Part shown: one piece after another, positions 1 to 5,727 of the stretch
Numbering within the stretch: the stretch's first letter is position 1
Layout: the number at the start of each line of letters is the position of its first letter
Assembly (NCBI GenBank): GCA_014377915.1
Contig: JACMOT010000362.1
Coordinates: forward strand, 1 to 8,983
Length of the DNA stretch: 8,983 nt
Direction: 5' to 3'
Origin: Tardiphaga sp.
GTDB lineage: Bacteria; Pseudomonadota; Alphaproteobacteria; Rhizobiales; Xanthobacteraceae
Program-made: the position numbers and the translations under genes
Notes under the pieces: model-generated
What the model was told of the DNA's origin: nothing
The model's database searches: none
Seen by the model: the letters and a program-made list of their open reading frames with translations, nothing else

Positions 1-839
1 AGCGCATGGCCAAGCTCGGTGTCCGCAATATCGATGGCTACAACCAGCGCCTGCTCGAAGCCAAGGGCAAGGGCGAGGAACTGACGCGTACCGTTCACAC
101 CGGCTTCGACAAGGAGACCGGCAAGGCGATCTACGAGGAAGAGAAGCTCGACCTCGAGCCGTTGCCCTACATCGTCATCATCGTCGATGAAATGGCCGAC
201 CTGATGATGGTCGCCGGCAAGGACATCGAGGGCGCGGTACAGCGTCTGGCGCAGATGGCGCGCGCCGCCGGCCTGCATGTGATCCTGGCGACGCAGCGCC
301 CCTCGGTCGATGTCATCACCGGCACCATCAAGGCGAACTTCCCGACCCGTATCTCGTTTCAGGTGACGTCGAAGATCGACAGCCGCACCATCCTGGGCGA
401 GATGGGCGCGGAACAGCTGCTGGGTCGCGGCGACATGCTTTATATGGCGGGTGGCGGGCGCATCAGCCGCGTCCACGGCCCGTTCGTGTCCGACGAGGAA
501 GTCGAAAAGGTGGTCCGGCATCTCAAGAGCCAGGGCCAGCCGGAATATCTCGAAGCGGTGACCGCGGAAGAGCCGACCGAGGAAGAAGGTGGCGCGGTAT
601 TCGATGCCACCGGCATGGGTGCCGAAGGTGGCGGCGCCAGCGACCTGTTCTCGCAGGCCGTGGCGATCGTGAAGCGCGATCGCAAGGCCTCGACCAGCTA
701 CATCCAGCGCCGGTTGCAGATTGGCTACAACAAGGCGGCCTCGCTGATGGAGCGGATGGAGAACGAAGGCATCGTCGGGCAGCCGAACCACGCCGGCAAG
801 CGCGAGATCCTGATCGAAGAAGAAGAAAGCGGCTTTTGA
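1..839 (+). CDS. ftsK: DNA translocase FtsK, C-terminal part (5' truncated by window edge)
   Basis: This is the last 278 codons of the septal DNA translocase that pumps chromosome ends through the closing septum and activates XerCD at dif. The reading frame is open to the left edge (first whole codon at base 3), so the ATG at base 6 is internal: the membrane domain, linker and Walker A lie outside the window. Counting from that ATG, Walker B is at residues 56-65 ([10 protein letters not shown]), followed by the very conserved [13 protein letters not shown], the [16 protein letters not shown] stretch and LLGRGDML of the RecA-like motor. An acidic linker (about residues 185-210) leads to the winged-helix gamma domain (about 212-272, [18 protein letters not shown]), which reads KOPS sequences and contacts XerD. 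The C-terminus is complete. The call is secure; only a SpoIIIE/FtsK naming choice remains. Confidence 0.96.
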   Translation, partial: RMAKLGVRNIDGYNQRLLEAKGKGEELTRTVHTGFDKETGKAIYEEEKLDLEPLPYIVIIVDEMADLMMVAGKDIEGAVQRLAQMARAAGLHVILATQRPSVDVITGTIKANFPTRISFQVTSKIDSRTILGEMGAEQLLGRGDMLYMAGGGRISRVHGPFVSDEEVEKVVRHLKSQGQPEYLEAVTAEEPTEEEGGAVFDATGMGAEGGGASDLFSQAVAIVKRDRKASTSYIQRRLQIGYNKAASLMERMENEGIVGQPNHAGKREILIEEEESGF

Positions 840-1024
840 AGCGCCTGACCCCGTCGAACGACTATCTGGCCGGGGAGTCGCGAAATCGCCACAGCGCCGG
901 GGTAGCGCGGACCTCTATCTCGCCGCCGGCGCGAAATGCCGCTGACCGCGGCGCAAAAGCGATACCTATTTTGGCGCAAAACGCGGTAAAATGGGCCTTG
1001 ACCGCCGAACAGGACGACGCCTTG
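840..1024 (+). promoter_or_regulatory. ftsK-lolA intergenic region with three spaced GGCGC(A/G)AAA repeats
   Basis: This 185 bp region is non-coding if lolA starts at the ATG at 1025. It stays open in the lolA frame back to a TTG at 836, but that extension shows no recognisable protein character. It holds GGCGCGAAA at 928-936 and GGCGCAAAA at 950-958 and 973-981, so starts are 22 and 23 bp apart, close to two helical turns. The last copy sits in an inverted repeat TTTTG-gcg-CAAAA (969-981). A TAAAAT at 987-992 resembles a -10 box, but no -35 box lies at a normal distance. Regulation of lolA from here is inferred. Confidence 0.35.
1011..1014 (+). promoter_or_regulatory. Ribosome binding site deciding the lolA start
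   Basis: AGGA lies 10 bases before the ATG at 1025. It supports that ATG, which begins a signal peptide, over the upstream TTG at 836, which would bury the signal peptide about 63 residues inside the protein. Confidence 0.55.
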
Positions 1025-1876
1025 ATGAGACGCGCGAACCATTTCGCCGATACCCGGCCTTCGACGCCCGGCCGTGCGCGTATCGGTGCCACGGGCCTTG
1101 CCGTGGTGTTTGCCGCGAGCCTGCTGGTTCCGACGGCCTTCGCGCAAGCCATCCCGTTACCGCGGCCGGCGCCGAAGGCGCGTAGCGGCAACATGCAGAT
1201 GTCGGCGTCGGATACGCAGCTTCGACCGCAGGGCAACATCACCGCGCCCCCCTCTTCCGCGGCGCCGAATCCGGTGATCCCGGACCCGCGCCGCAATGTT
1301 CCCGCGAGCATCTTCGCGACATTCGATGCCAACCAGAAACTGCAGGCCAGCAAGGTCAGCGCCTATCTGTCCTCGCTGAGCACCCTCACCGGTAATTTCG
1401 TCCAGGTTGGCCCTGATGGCAGCCGGACCAAGGGCGATTTTTATATCCAGAAGCCCGGCAAGGTGCGTTTTGAATATGACGCACCAACCACGATTGCGAT
1501 GATCGCCGATGGCTCCTCGCTGGCCGTGCGCGATAACAAGCTGGCCACCCAGGACATCTACCCGCTGTCGCAGACGCCGCTGCGTTATCTGCTGTCTGAC
1601 CGGATCGATCTGATGCGCGACACCAATGTGGTCGCCGTTACCGCCGACGAACTCTACATCTCCGTCACCATCGAGGAGAAGAACGCGCTGGTCGGCACCA
1701 GCCGGCTGATGCTCATGATCGGCGCCAAGGACAACCAGCTGAAGCAGTGGACGGTCACCGATCCGCAAGGCTATGACACGACCGTGGCGATCTACAATCT
1801 GGATACGTCAAGAAAGCTCGATCCCGGAATGTTCAAGATCGACTTCACCAAATATCCCGGTGGCAGCGCGAACTAG
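1025..1876 (+). CDS. lolA: Outer-membrane lipoprotein carrier protein LolA
   Basis: This periplasmic chaperone takes lipoproteins released by the LolCDE transporter and carries them to the outer membrane. The start at 1025 gives 283 residues. A basic N-region of about 19 residues is followed by a hydrophobic stretch (residues 20-39, GATGLAVVFAASLLVPTAF) and a likely signal peptidase I site AFA|QA at 40/41. Residues 41-100 form a low-complexity Pro/Ser/Ala/Asn linker. The LolA fold occupies about 103-280, with the typical LTGNFVQ, GDFYIQKPGKVRFEYDAP, DNKL, PLSQTPLRYLL and LDPGMFKIDF segments. The Arg in KVRFEY matches the Arg near the lipid-binding hood known in E. coli LolA. The linker makes it longer than the roughly 200-residue E. 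coli protein. It follows ftsK on the same strand after 185 bp, so it may have its own promoter. A LolA-like relative with another cargo cannot be excluded. Confidence 0.87.
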   Translation: MRRANHFADTRPSTPGRARIGATGLAVVFAASLLVPTAFAQAIPLPRPAPKARSGNMQMSASDTQLRPQGNITAPPSSAAPNPVIPDPRRNVPASIFATFDANQKLQASKVSAYLSSLSTLTGNFVQVGPDGSRTKGDFYIQKPGKVRFEYDAPTTIAMIADGSSLAVRDNKLATQDIYPLSQTPLRYLLSDRIDLMRDTNVVAVTADELYISVTIEEKNALVGTSRLMLMIGAKDNQLKQWTVTDPQGYDTTVAIYNLDTSRKLDPGMFKIDFTKYPGGSAN

Positions 1877-1884
1877 CAACGCTC

Positions 1885-2056
1885 TTTCTTCCCTTCTCCC
1901 CTTGTGGGAGAAGGTGGCGCGGGCGAAGTCCGCCCCGGATAGAGGTTACCACGCACGCAGCTTGGGGCGCCCTTACCCGTCTCGACCGCCCGTGCGAAGC
2001 AAAGCTTCGCTAGAGCGGTCGATCCACCCTCTCCCATAAGGGAGGAGGGGAAGAAA
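1885..2056. repeat. Composite intergenic inverted repeat between lolA and the exonuclease gene
   Basis: The 199 bp between lolA and the exonuclease gene is almost entirely a palindromic unit. The outer arms 1885-1917 and 2024-2056 are inverted copies matching at 28 of 33 positions, with CTCCC and GGGAG tracts. Inside are two smaller hairpins: GGGCG/CGCCC (1921-1925 and 1931-1935), and a two-part stem in which GACCGC pairs with GCGGTC (1984-1989 and 2015-2020) and GCGAAGC pairs with GCTTCGC (1994-2000 and 2004-2010) around an AAA loop. The pattern of CTCCC-type arms enclosing small hairpins resembles high-copy intergenic repeats I recall from Bradyrhizobium-like genomes. Short reading frames across it are products of the repeat. 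In RNA it would form a long hairpin that could separate the two genes' messages. Confidence 0.75.
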
Positions 2057-2075
2057 CGCTTCGCCCGGATCGCCA

Positions 2076-2891
2076 ATGCACTTCAAACTCACGACCTGGA
2101 ATATCAACTCGGTGCGGTTGCGGATCGATCTCGTGGCCAGATTTCTCGAAGAGACGCAGCCCGACGTACTGTGCCTGCAGGAGACCAAGACGCCGGACGA
2201 CGCTTTCCCGCTGAAACGTCTCAAGCAGCTCGGCTACGAGCATATCGCGATCCACGGCCAGAAGGGCTATCACGGCGTCGCCATCATTTCGAAACTGCCA
2301 TTCGATTCGAGTGATGTCCGGGTGTTCTGCGACAATGTCGACCCGCGCCACATCTCGGTGGCGTTCGGCGCAGCGGCCGGGATGGCGACGCCGCTGATCG
2401 TGCATAATTTCTACGTCCCCGCCGGCGGCGACGTCGCCGACCCGATCGCGAATCCGAAATTCGCGCACAAACTATTGTTTCTCGATGAAATGAAGGCCTG
2501 TGAACCGCTGCATCCGCGCGGCGATGCGCGCCATATCCTGGTCGGCGACCTCAACGTCGCGCCGCATGAAAATGACGTGTGGTCGCACAAGCAATTGATC
2601 AAGGTCGTTTCGCACACGCCGATCGAGTGCGAGAAGTTGCTCGCCGTGCAAAGCGAGGGCGGCTGGATCGACGTCGCACGCGAACGTATTCCGCTGTCGG
2701 AAAAGATCTACACATGGTGGAGCTATCGCGCCGCCGACTGGACACTGGCCAATCGCGGCCGCCGGCTGGATCACATCTGGGTGTCGACCGCGCTGAAGGA
2801 ATCGATCCGCGACTTCATCGTGACCCGCGACGCGCGCGGCTGGGAACGCCCCTCGGACCACGTGCCCGTAACGACCGTGCTGGAACTGTAG
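2076..2891 (+). CDS. xthA: Exodeoxyribonuclease III family AP endonuclease
   Basis: This 271-residue protein belongs to the exonuclease III/AP endonuclease family of base-excision repair: it cuts the backbone 5' to abasic sites and trims 3' ends. The whole family signature is present. TTWNINSVR (6-14) supplies Asn11, LQETK (34-38) supplies the metal ligand Glu36, and GYHGVAI is at 64-70. Tyr113 matches the catalytic Tyr of E. coli ExoIII, GDLNVAP (157-163) gives Asp158 and Asn160, RLDHIW (230-235) gives Asp232, and PSDHVPV (259-265) ends with the Asp261-His262 pair. The length is normal (E. coli XthA has 268). The ATG at 2076 begins directly before the first core strand, so a later start is impossible. 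No strong Shine-Dalgarno is seen; GGAT lies about 10 bases upstream. Which paralogue it is, if the genome has several, cannot be told here. Confidence 0.93.
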   Translation: MHFKLTTWNINSVRLRIDLVARFLEETQPDVLCLQETKTPDDAFPLKRLKQLGYEHIAIHGQKGYHGVAIISKLPFDSSDVRVFCDNVDPRHISVAFGAAAGMATPLIVHNFYVPAGGDVADPIANPKFAHKLLFLDEMKACEPLHPRGDARHILVGDLNVAPHENDVWSHKQLIKVVSHTPIECEKLLAVQSEGGWIDVARERIPLSEKIYTWWSYRAADWTLANRGRRLDHIWVSTALKESIRDFIVTRDARGWERPSDHVPVTTVLEL

Positions 2892-2951
2892 TTCGCCGCA
2901 GCCTGGTCATCCCGGGTTAGTGCGCTGCCGACCCGGATGACGTCGAACTAC
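2888..2951. terminator. Inverted repeat spanning both stop codons of convergent genes
   Basis: The outer arms GTAGTTCG (2888-2895) and CGAACTAC (2944-2951) are perfect reverse complements. The left arm contains the TAG of the exonuclease gene (2889-2891), and the right arm contains the TAG of the minus-strand gene (2948-2950). The inner arms GTCATCCCGGGT (2906-2917) and ACCCGGATGAC (2931-2941) pair with one bulged base around a 13-base loop. The position and stability suit a two-way transcription stop, but no T-run follows on either strand, so intrinsic termination is unproven. Confidence 0.55.
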
Positions 2952-3397
2952 AAACTCAGTTTTGAGCCGACCAGCGCCACATCGCTGGCGAGCTGGCTGA
3001 CCCGGGCCGCCATGTCGTCGCGCAGGCGGCGGGCCGCCGCCGGATCACTGTCGAGGACGCGTTGAAACATGCCGCGCGTGATGCGAATGACCGTGGATAA
3101 TTCCATCGCTGTCGCCGTCGATGGCCTGGGCATTGGCACCAGCAGCGCCAGTTCTCCGATCAGCGTGCCAGGGCCGGCGATCACCTCGTAATCGCTGCCG
3201 TCATCGCCGTTGATCCGAAACGCGCCGCGTTGAACGATGTAGCCGCAATCGGCGTCTTCGCCGAACCGGCACAGCACCGAACCGCGCGCGAATTCCTGCT
3301 GCTCCGACCCGATCGCCAGCACGCGCAACGCGGCGGTGCCCAACAGGCGCAATGTCGGGACGCGCTCGAGCAAGGCAACATCATCATCGATCGACAT
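2948..3397 (-). CDS. Small cyclic-nucleotide-binding-domain protein (Crp-like, no DNA-binding domain)
   Basis: This 149-residue protein is essentially one CNB beta-roll: an N-terminal helix (LLERVPTLRLLGTAALRVLA, 9-28), strands with RGSVLCRFGEDADCGYIVQRGAFRI (38-62), and a phosphate-binding cassette GELALLVPMPRPSTATA (81-97). It ends in C-terminal helices (about 108-145). No helix-turn-helix follows, so it is not a complete Crp/Fnr regulator. In the cassette Glu82 is present, but Arg91 is followed by Pro rather than Ser/Thr-Ala, so actual cAMP or cGMP binding is uncertain. It starts 69 bp after the response regulator on the same strand, which suggests co-transcription and a partner role in that signalling path. 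The ATG at 3397 is the only plausible start I see, though it lacks a clear Shine-Dalgarno. The fold is a fairly firm call; the function is unknown. Confidence 0.78.
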   Translation of the reverse strand: MSIDDDVALLERVPTLRLLGTAALRVLAIGSEQQEFARGSVLCRFGEDADCGYIVQRGAFRINGDDGSDYEVIAGPGTLIGELALLVPMPRPSTATAMELSTVIRITRGMFQRVLDSDPAAARRLRDDMAARVSQLASDVALVGSKLSL

Positions 3398-3466
3398 GCG
3401 GGACCAAGGGATCGTGACGCGGGAACAAAACCGCTCCGCCAGCGGCGAATCGGCCGTGGAACCGTA

Positions 3467-4153
3467 TCACGGCACCAGCTTGTAGCCACCGGCTTCCGTT
3501 ACCAGTATCTCGGGATTAGCGGCATCCTTCTCGACCTTCTGGCGCAGCCGGTAGATGTGGGTCTCCAGCGTATGGGTGGTGACCCCGGAATTGTAGCCCC
3601 AGACTTCCTGCAGCAGCGTTTCGCGCGATACCGACAGCTGCCCGGCCCGGTAGAGGAAACGCAGGATCGCGGTTTCCTTTTCGGTGAGCCGGACTTTCTT
3701 CGCATTGGCGCCGGTCAGCATCTTTGAGCCGGGGCGGAAACTGTAGGGGCCGACGGTGAAGACGGCGTCTTCGGAGGCCTCGTGCTGGCGCAGCTGCGCG
3801 CGGATGCGCGCCAGCAGAACCGCGAAACGGAAGGGTTTGGCGACATAGTCGTTGGCGCCGGATTCCAGACCCAAAATGGTATCGGAGTCGGTATCATGCC
3901 CGGTCAGCATGATGATCGGCGCCTTGAACCCGCTCTTGCGCAGGCTGCGCACCACTTCGCGGCCATCGGTGTCGGGCAGCCCGACATCCATCAAGACCAG
4001 ATCCGGCGAATTCGCCTTCGCCGCCAGTGCGCCCTTGGCGCCGGTATCGACCGCGGAGGCTTCAAATTCTTCATGCAGGGACAATTGCTCGACCAGCGCC
4101 TCGCGCAGATCGGTGTCGTCATCCACGATCAGAATTTTGCGGGCATTGGGCAT
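3467..4153 (-). CDS. OmpR/PhoB-family response regulator
   Basis: This 228-residue two-component DNA-binding regulator has a receiver domain at about residues 5-118, with the acidic pair Asp11/Asp12, phospho-acceptor Asp56 (LVLMDVGLPD), switch Thr84 and Lys106 (KPF). The receiver is intact and should accept phosphate. The winged-helix output domain (about 130-228) ends in the typical LTEKETAILRFL, LLQEVWGY, THTLETHIYRLRQKVE and TEAGGYKLVP segments. The ATG at 4153 is chosen because an AAAGGA ribosome site lies 8 bases before it and the receiver begins at once. The frame is open to 4243, but those 30 extra residues do not resemble a receiver. No histidine kinase gene adjoins, so its kinase must lie elsewhere. 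It heads a likely two-gene unit with the CNB-domain gene and is divergent from the L,D-transpeptidase gene. Its targets are unknown. Confidence 0.92.
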   Translation of the reverse strand: MPNARKILIVDDDTDLREALVEQLSLHEEFEASAVDTGAKGALAAKANSPDLVLMDVGLPDTDGREVVRSLRKSGFKAPIIMLTGHDTDSDTILGLESGANDYVAKPFRFAVLLARIRAQLRQHEASEDAVFTVGPYSFRPGSKMLTGANAKKVRLTEKETAILRFLYRAGQLSVSRETLLQEVWGYNSGVTTHTLETHIYRLRQKVEKDAANPEILVTEAGGYKLVP

Positions 4154-4345
4154 TGCGACAATCCTTTGGACGGCGATTGCGGGGGGAAGCAGGCCGTCGA
4201 GCTGAATGGTATTCGCCATAACGCGTGTTGGATTTGAGATCACGCGTAGTGTAACGCAAAAACAGCTGTGTTTTCGGCTATTGTAGTTTGCAGTGCGGAA
4301 TAGATCATTTGCAGTGAACAGCGCAAGGCGGAGTCCGCGATAAGC
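4154..4345. promoter_or_regulatory. Divergent control region between response regulator and L,D-transpeptidase
   Basis: This 192 bp must hold the leftward promoter of the regulator and the rightward promoter of the transpeptidase. Visible structure: ACGCGT at 4221-4226 and 4242-4247 (21 bp apart); a 16 bp palindrome at 4258-4273 centred on ACAGCTGT with one mismatched pair; and TTTGCAGTG at 4287-4295 and 4308-4316 (also 21 bp apart). OmpR-family proteins typically bind direct repeats on one face of the helix, so either pair could be an autoregulatory site. I cannot assign -35/-10 boxes with confidence. Confidence 0.5.
4162..4167 (-). promoter_or_regulatory. Ribosome binding site of the response regulator
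   Basis: Read on the minus strand this is AAAGGA, 8 bases before the ATG at 4153. It favours that start over two upstream in-frame ATGs (at 4219 and 4243). Confidence 0.65.
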
Positions 4346-4915
4346 ATGGGAAGTCTCGGTATTTCAGACACTTATCAAACAAGCTTGCGTGATCGACCAG
4401 TGTCGGTGGTCCGGATACGTGCGTCGGCCGGGGATCGGCTGCGGGGATGGTTGATAGCCGACCAGCACCCCATACCGGTCGCGCTTGGTCGCGGCGGAAT
4501 CAAGGCGGACAAGCGCGAAGGCGACGGCGGGACCCCGCGGGGCACGTTTCGCCCGCTGCGGCTGTGGTGGCGGGCGGACCGAAATCCCCGGCCCCGCACG
4601 CAGCTTCCGGTCCGCTCGATCACATCCTTGGACGGCTGGTGCGAAGACCCCGATGACCGCCATTACAACCAGCCAGTCCGGCTGGGTGGGGGAATAGACG
4701 CGGACCGGCTGCGCCGTGACGACCACCTCTACGATTTCATCATCGAGATCGACCACAATACCCGGCCACGGATCGCCGGTCGCGGCAGCGCCGTGTTCCT
4801 GCATCTGGCACGCCCCAATTTTGCCCCGACGGCCGGCTGCGTCGCGATGACCCAACCGGCGATGCTGCGATTGCTGGCGCGTATCGGACCGCGGACGAAG
4901 ATCGTGATTGGGTAG
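4346..4915 (+). CDS. L,D-transpeptidase (YkuD-type catalytic domain)
   Basis: This 189-residue protein belongs to the YkuD-domain group related to COG3786. Members of the wider family make 3-3 peptidoglycan cross-links or attach proteins to the wall through a cysteine thioester. Supporting motifs are PVALGRGGIKADKREGDGGT (44-63) with TPRGTFRP following, WCEDPDDRHYN (98-108), YDFIIEIDHN (129-138), and the active-site block from His153 to Cys165 (PTAGCVAM, 161-168). The fold fills nearly the whole chain. No signal peptide or membrane segment is visible, which is odd for a periplasmic enzyme. The ATG at 4346 has GGAG 12 bases upstream; GTG codons at 4400 or 4406 are alternative starts that would remove a poorly conserved-looking N-terminus but would still not create an export signal. 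It is divergent from the response regulator and converges on yggS. The family is well supported; its substrate is not known. Confidence 0.86.
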   Translation: MGSLGISDTYQTSLRDRPVSVVRIRASAGDRLRGWLIADQHPIPVALGRGGIKADKREGDGGTPRGTFRPLRLWWRADRNPRPRTQLPVRSITSLDGWCEDPDDRHYNQPVRLGGGIDADRLRRDDHLYDFIIEIDHNTRPRIAGRGSAVFLHLARPNFAPTAGCVAMTQPAMLRLLARIGPRTKIVIG

Positions 4916-4916
4916 A

Positions 4917-4933
4917 ACGGCGCTCAGCGCCGT
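4917..4933. terminator. Perfect palindrome at the junction of convergent L,D-transpeptidase and yggS genes
   Basis: ACGGCGCT (4917-4924) and AGCGCCGT (4926-4933) are perfect inverted copies around C4925. They begin two bases after the transpeptidase stop and include the yggS stop (4924-4926) plus its last codons. As RNA it folds into a 6-bp G+C-rich stem with a five-base loop on either strand. No T-run follows, so termination is plausible but unproven. Confidence 0.5.
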
Positions 4934-5646
4934 CCGAAAATCGCCGAGCCAACCCGCACATGGGTGGCGCCGAACTGGATGGCGATGGCGAAGTCCGCGC
5001 TCATGCCCATCGACAGTCCCGTCAACCCGTTCCGCGCGGCAATTTTGGCGGTCAGGGCAAAATACGGCGCCGGCGCATCATCGACCGGCGGAATGCACAT
5101 CAAGCCGGAGATCGTCAGTCCATAGGTCTCGCGGCACCGGGCGATGAAATCATCGGCGTCGCCAGGCGCCACCCCCGCTTTTTGCGGTTCCTCGCCGGTG
5201 TTGAGCTGCACGAACAGCTCGGGCGACCGGTTCTGCGAAACCATTTCCTTGCTTAACGCTTCGCAAATGCTGGGGCGGTCGACCGAGTGGATGGCGTTAA
5301 ACAATGCCACCGCTTCCCGGGCCTTGTTGGACTGCAATGGTCCGATCAGATGCAGCGCAATCCCGGGTTGAGCCGCGATCAGCGCCGGCCATTTGGATTT
5401 CGCCTCCTGAACCCGGTTTTCGCCGAATGCGCGCTGGCCGGCAAGGATAACGGGCTGGATGGCGTCTGCCTCGAAGGTCTTGGAGACGGCAATCAGCGTC
5501 ACGGAATCGCGGTCCCGACGCGCCTCGTTGCAAGCACGGAACACATCATACTCGACCGCGGCCAGTCCATCCGTCGGTAAAGAAGGCGTTAATCCCGCGG
5601 GATTCTGCGCTGCATTATTTTCAACCAAGGCGCGAACTTTCGTCAT
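4924..5646 (-). CDS. yggS: YggS-family pyridoxal-phosphate homeostasis protein
   Basis: This 240-residue single-domain PLP-binding protein of the YggS/PLPBP family has the alanine-racemase-like barrel fold. It has no known catalytic reaction and affects vitamin B6 balance and amino-acid pools. The PLP lysine is Lys56 in LIAVSKTF (51-58), and other family blocks follow in order: FGENRVQEA, LHLIGPLQSNK, HSVDR, FVQLNTGEEPQKAG, ISGLMCIPP, LSMGMSADFAIAIQFGATHV and RVGSAIFG. The N-terminus has about 20 residues more than the bacterial core (E. coli YggS has 234). The ATG at 5646 is preferred; a TTG three codons upstream (5655) is also in frame, and neither has a clear Shine-Dalgarno. It is divergent from the diguanylate cyclase gene. 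Many proteobacteria place yggS near cell-envelope or division genes; here it stands alone. Confidence 0.94.
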   Translation of the reverse strand: MTKVRALVENNAAQNPAGLTPSLPTDGLAAVEYDVFRACNEARRDRDSVTLIAVSKTFEADAIQPVILAGQRAFGENRVQEAKSKWPALIAAQPGIALHLIGPLQSNKAREAVALFNAIHSVDRPSICEALSKEMVSQNRSPELFVQLNTGEEPQKAGVAPGDADDFIARCRETYGLTISGLMCIPPVDDAPAPYFALTAKIAARNGLTGLSMGMSADFAIAIQFGATHVRVGSAIFGRR

Positions 5647-5672
5647 GTCAGTCAAAGTTTATCGAATCCGGG

Positions 5673-5692
5673 AAAGGGTTTTTGAACCCTTT
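5673..5692. promoter_or_regulatory. Perfect 8-bp inverted repeat in the yggS / diguanylate cyclase divergent region
   Basis: AAAGGGTT (5673-5680) and AACCCTTT (5685-5692) are perfect reverse complements around TTTG, in the 81 bp between the divergent starts. It lies 27 bases before the yggS start and 35 bases before the cyclase start, so it could be an operator for either promoter or a leader hairpin in either message. Which is not decidable from sequence alone. Confidence 0.45.
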
Positions 5693-5716
5693 GGACTACG
5701 TATGTAGGCAGGGTTC

Positions 5717-5721
5717 AGGGG
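5717..5721 (+). promoter_or_regulatory. Ribosome binding site of the diguanylate cyclase gene
   Basis: AGGGG lies 6 bases before the ATG at 5728 and supports that start, which places the first membrane helix near the N-terminus as expected. Confidence 0.6.
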
Positions 5722-5727
5722 TTAAAG

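Noticed and set aside
836..1024. N-terminal extension of lolA from a TTG overlapping the ftsK stop
   Set aside because: It would place a clear signal peptide about 63 residues inside the protein, and the ATG at 1025 has a ribosome site.
1773..2076. Short open frames on both strands across the lolA-exonuclease gap
   Set aside because: They arise from the low stop density of the inverted repeat and have no ribosome site or domain.
3431..3445. CCGCT/AGCGG mini-hairpin between the response regulator and CNB-domain genes
   Set aside because: A five-base stem with a five-base loop is common by chance in this composition and lacks a T-run, so it is not called a terminator.
4154..4243. Thirty-residue N-terminal extension of the response regulator
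   Set aside because: The receiver domain starts directly after the ATG at 4153, which has AAAGGA at ideal spacing; the extension resembles non-coding control DNA.
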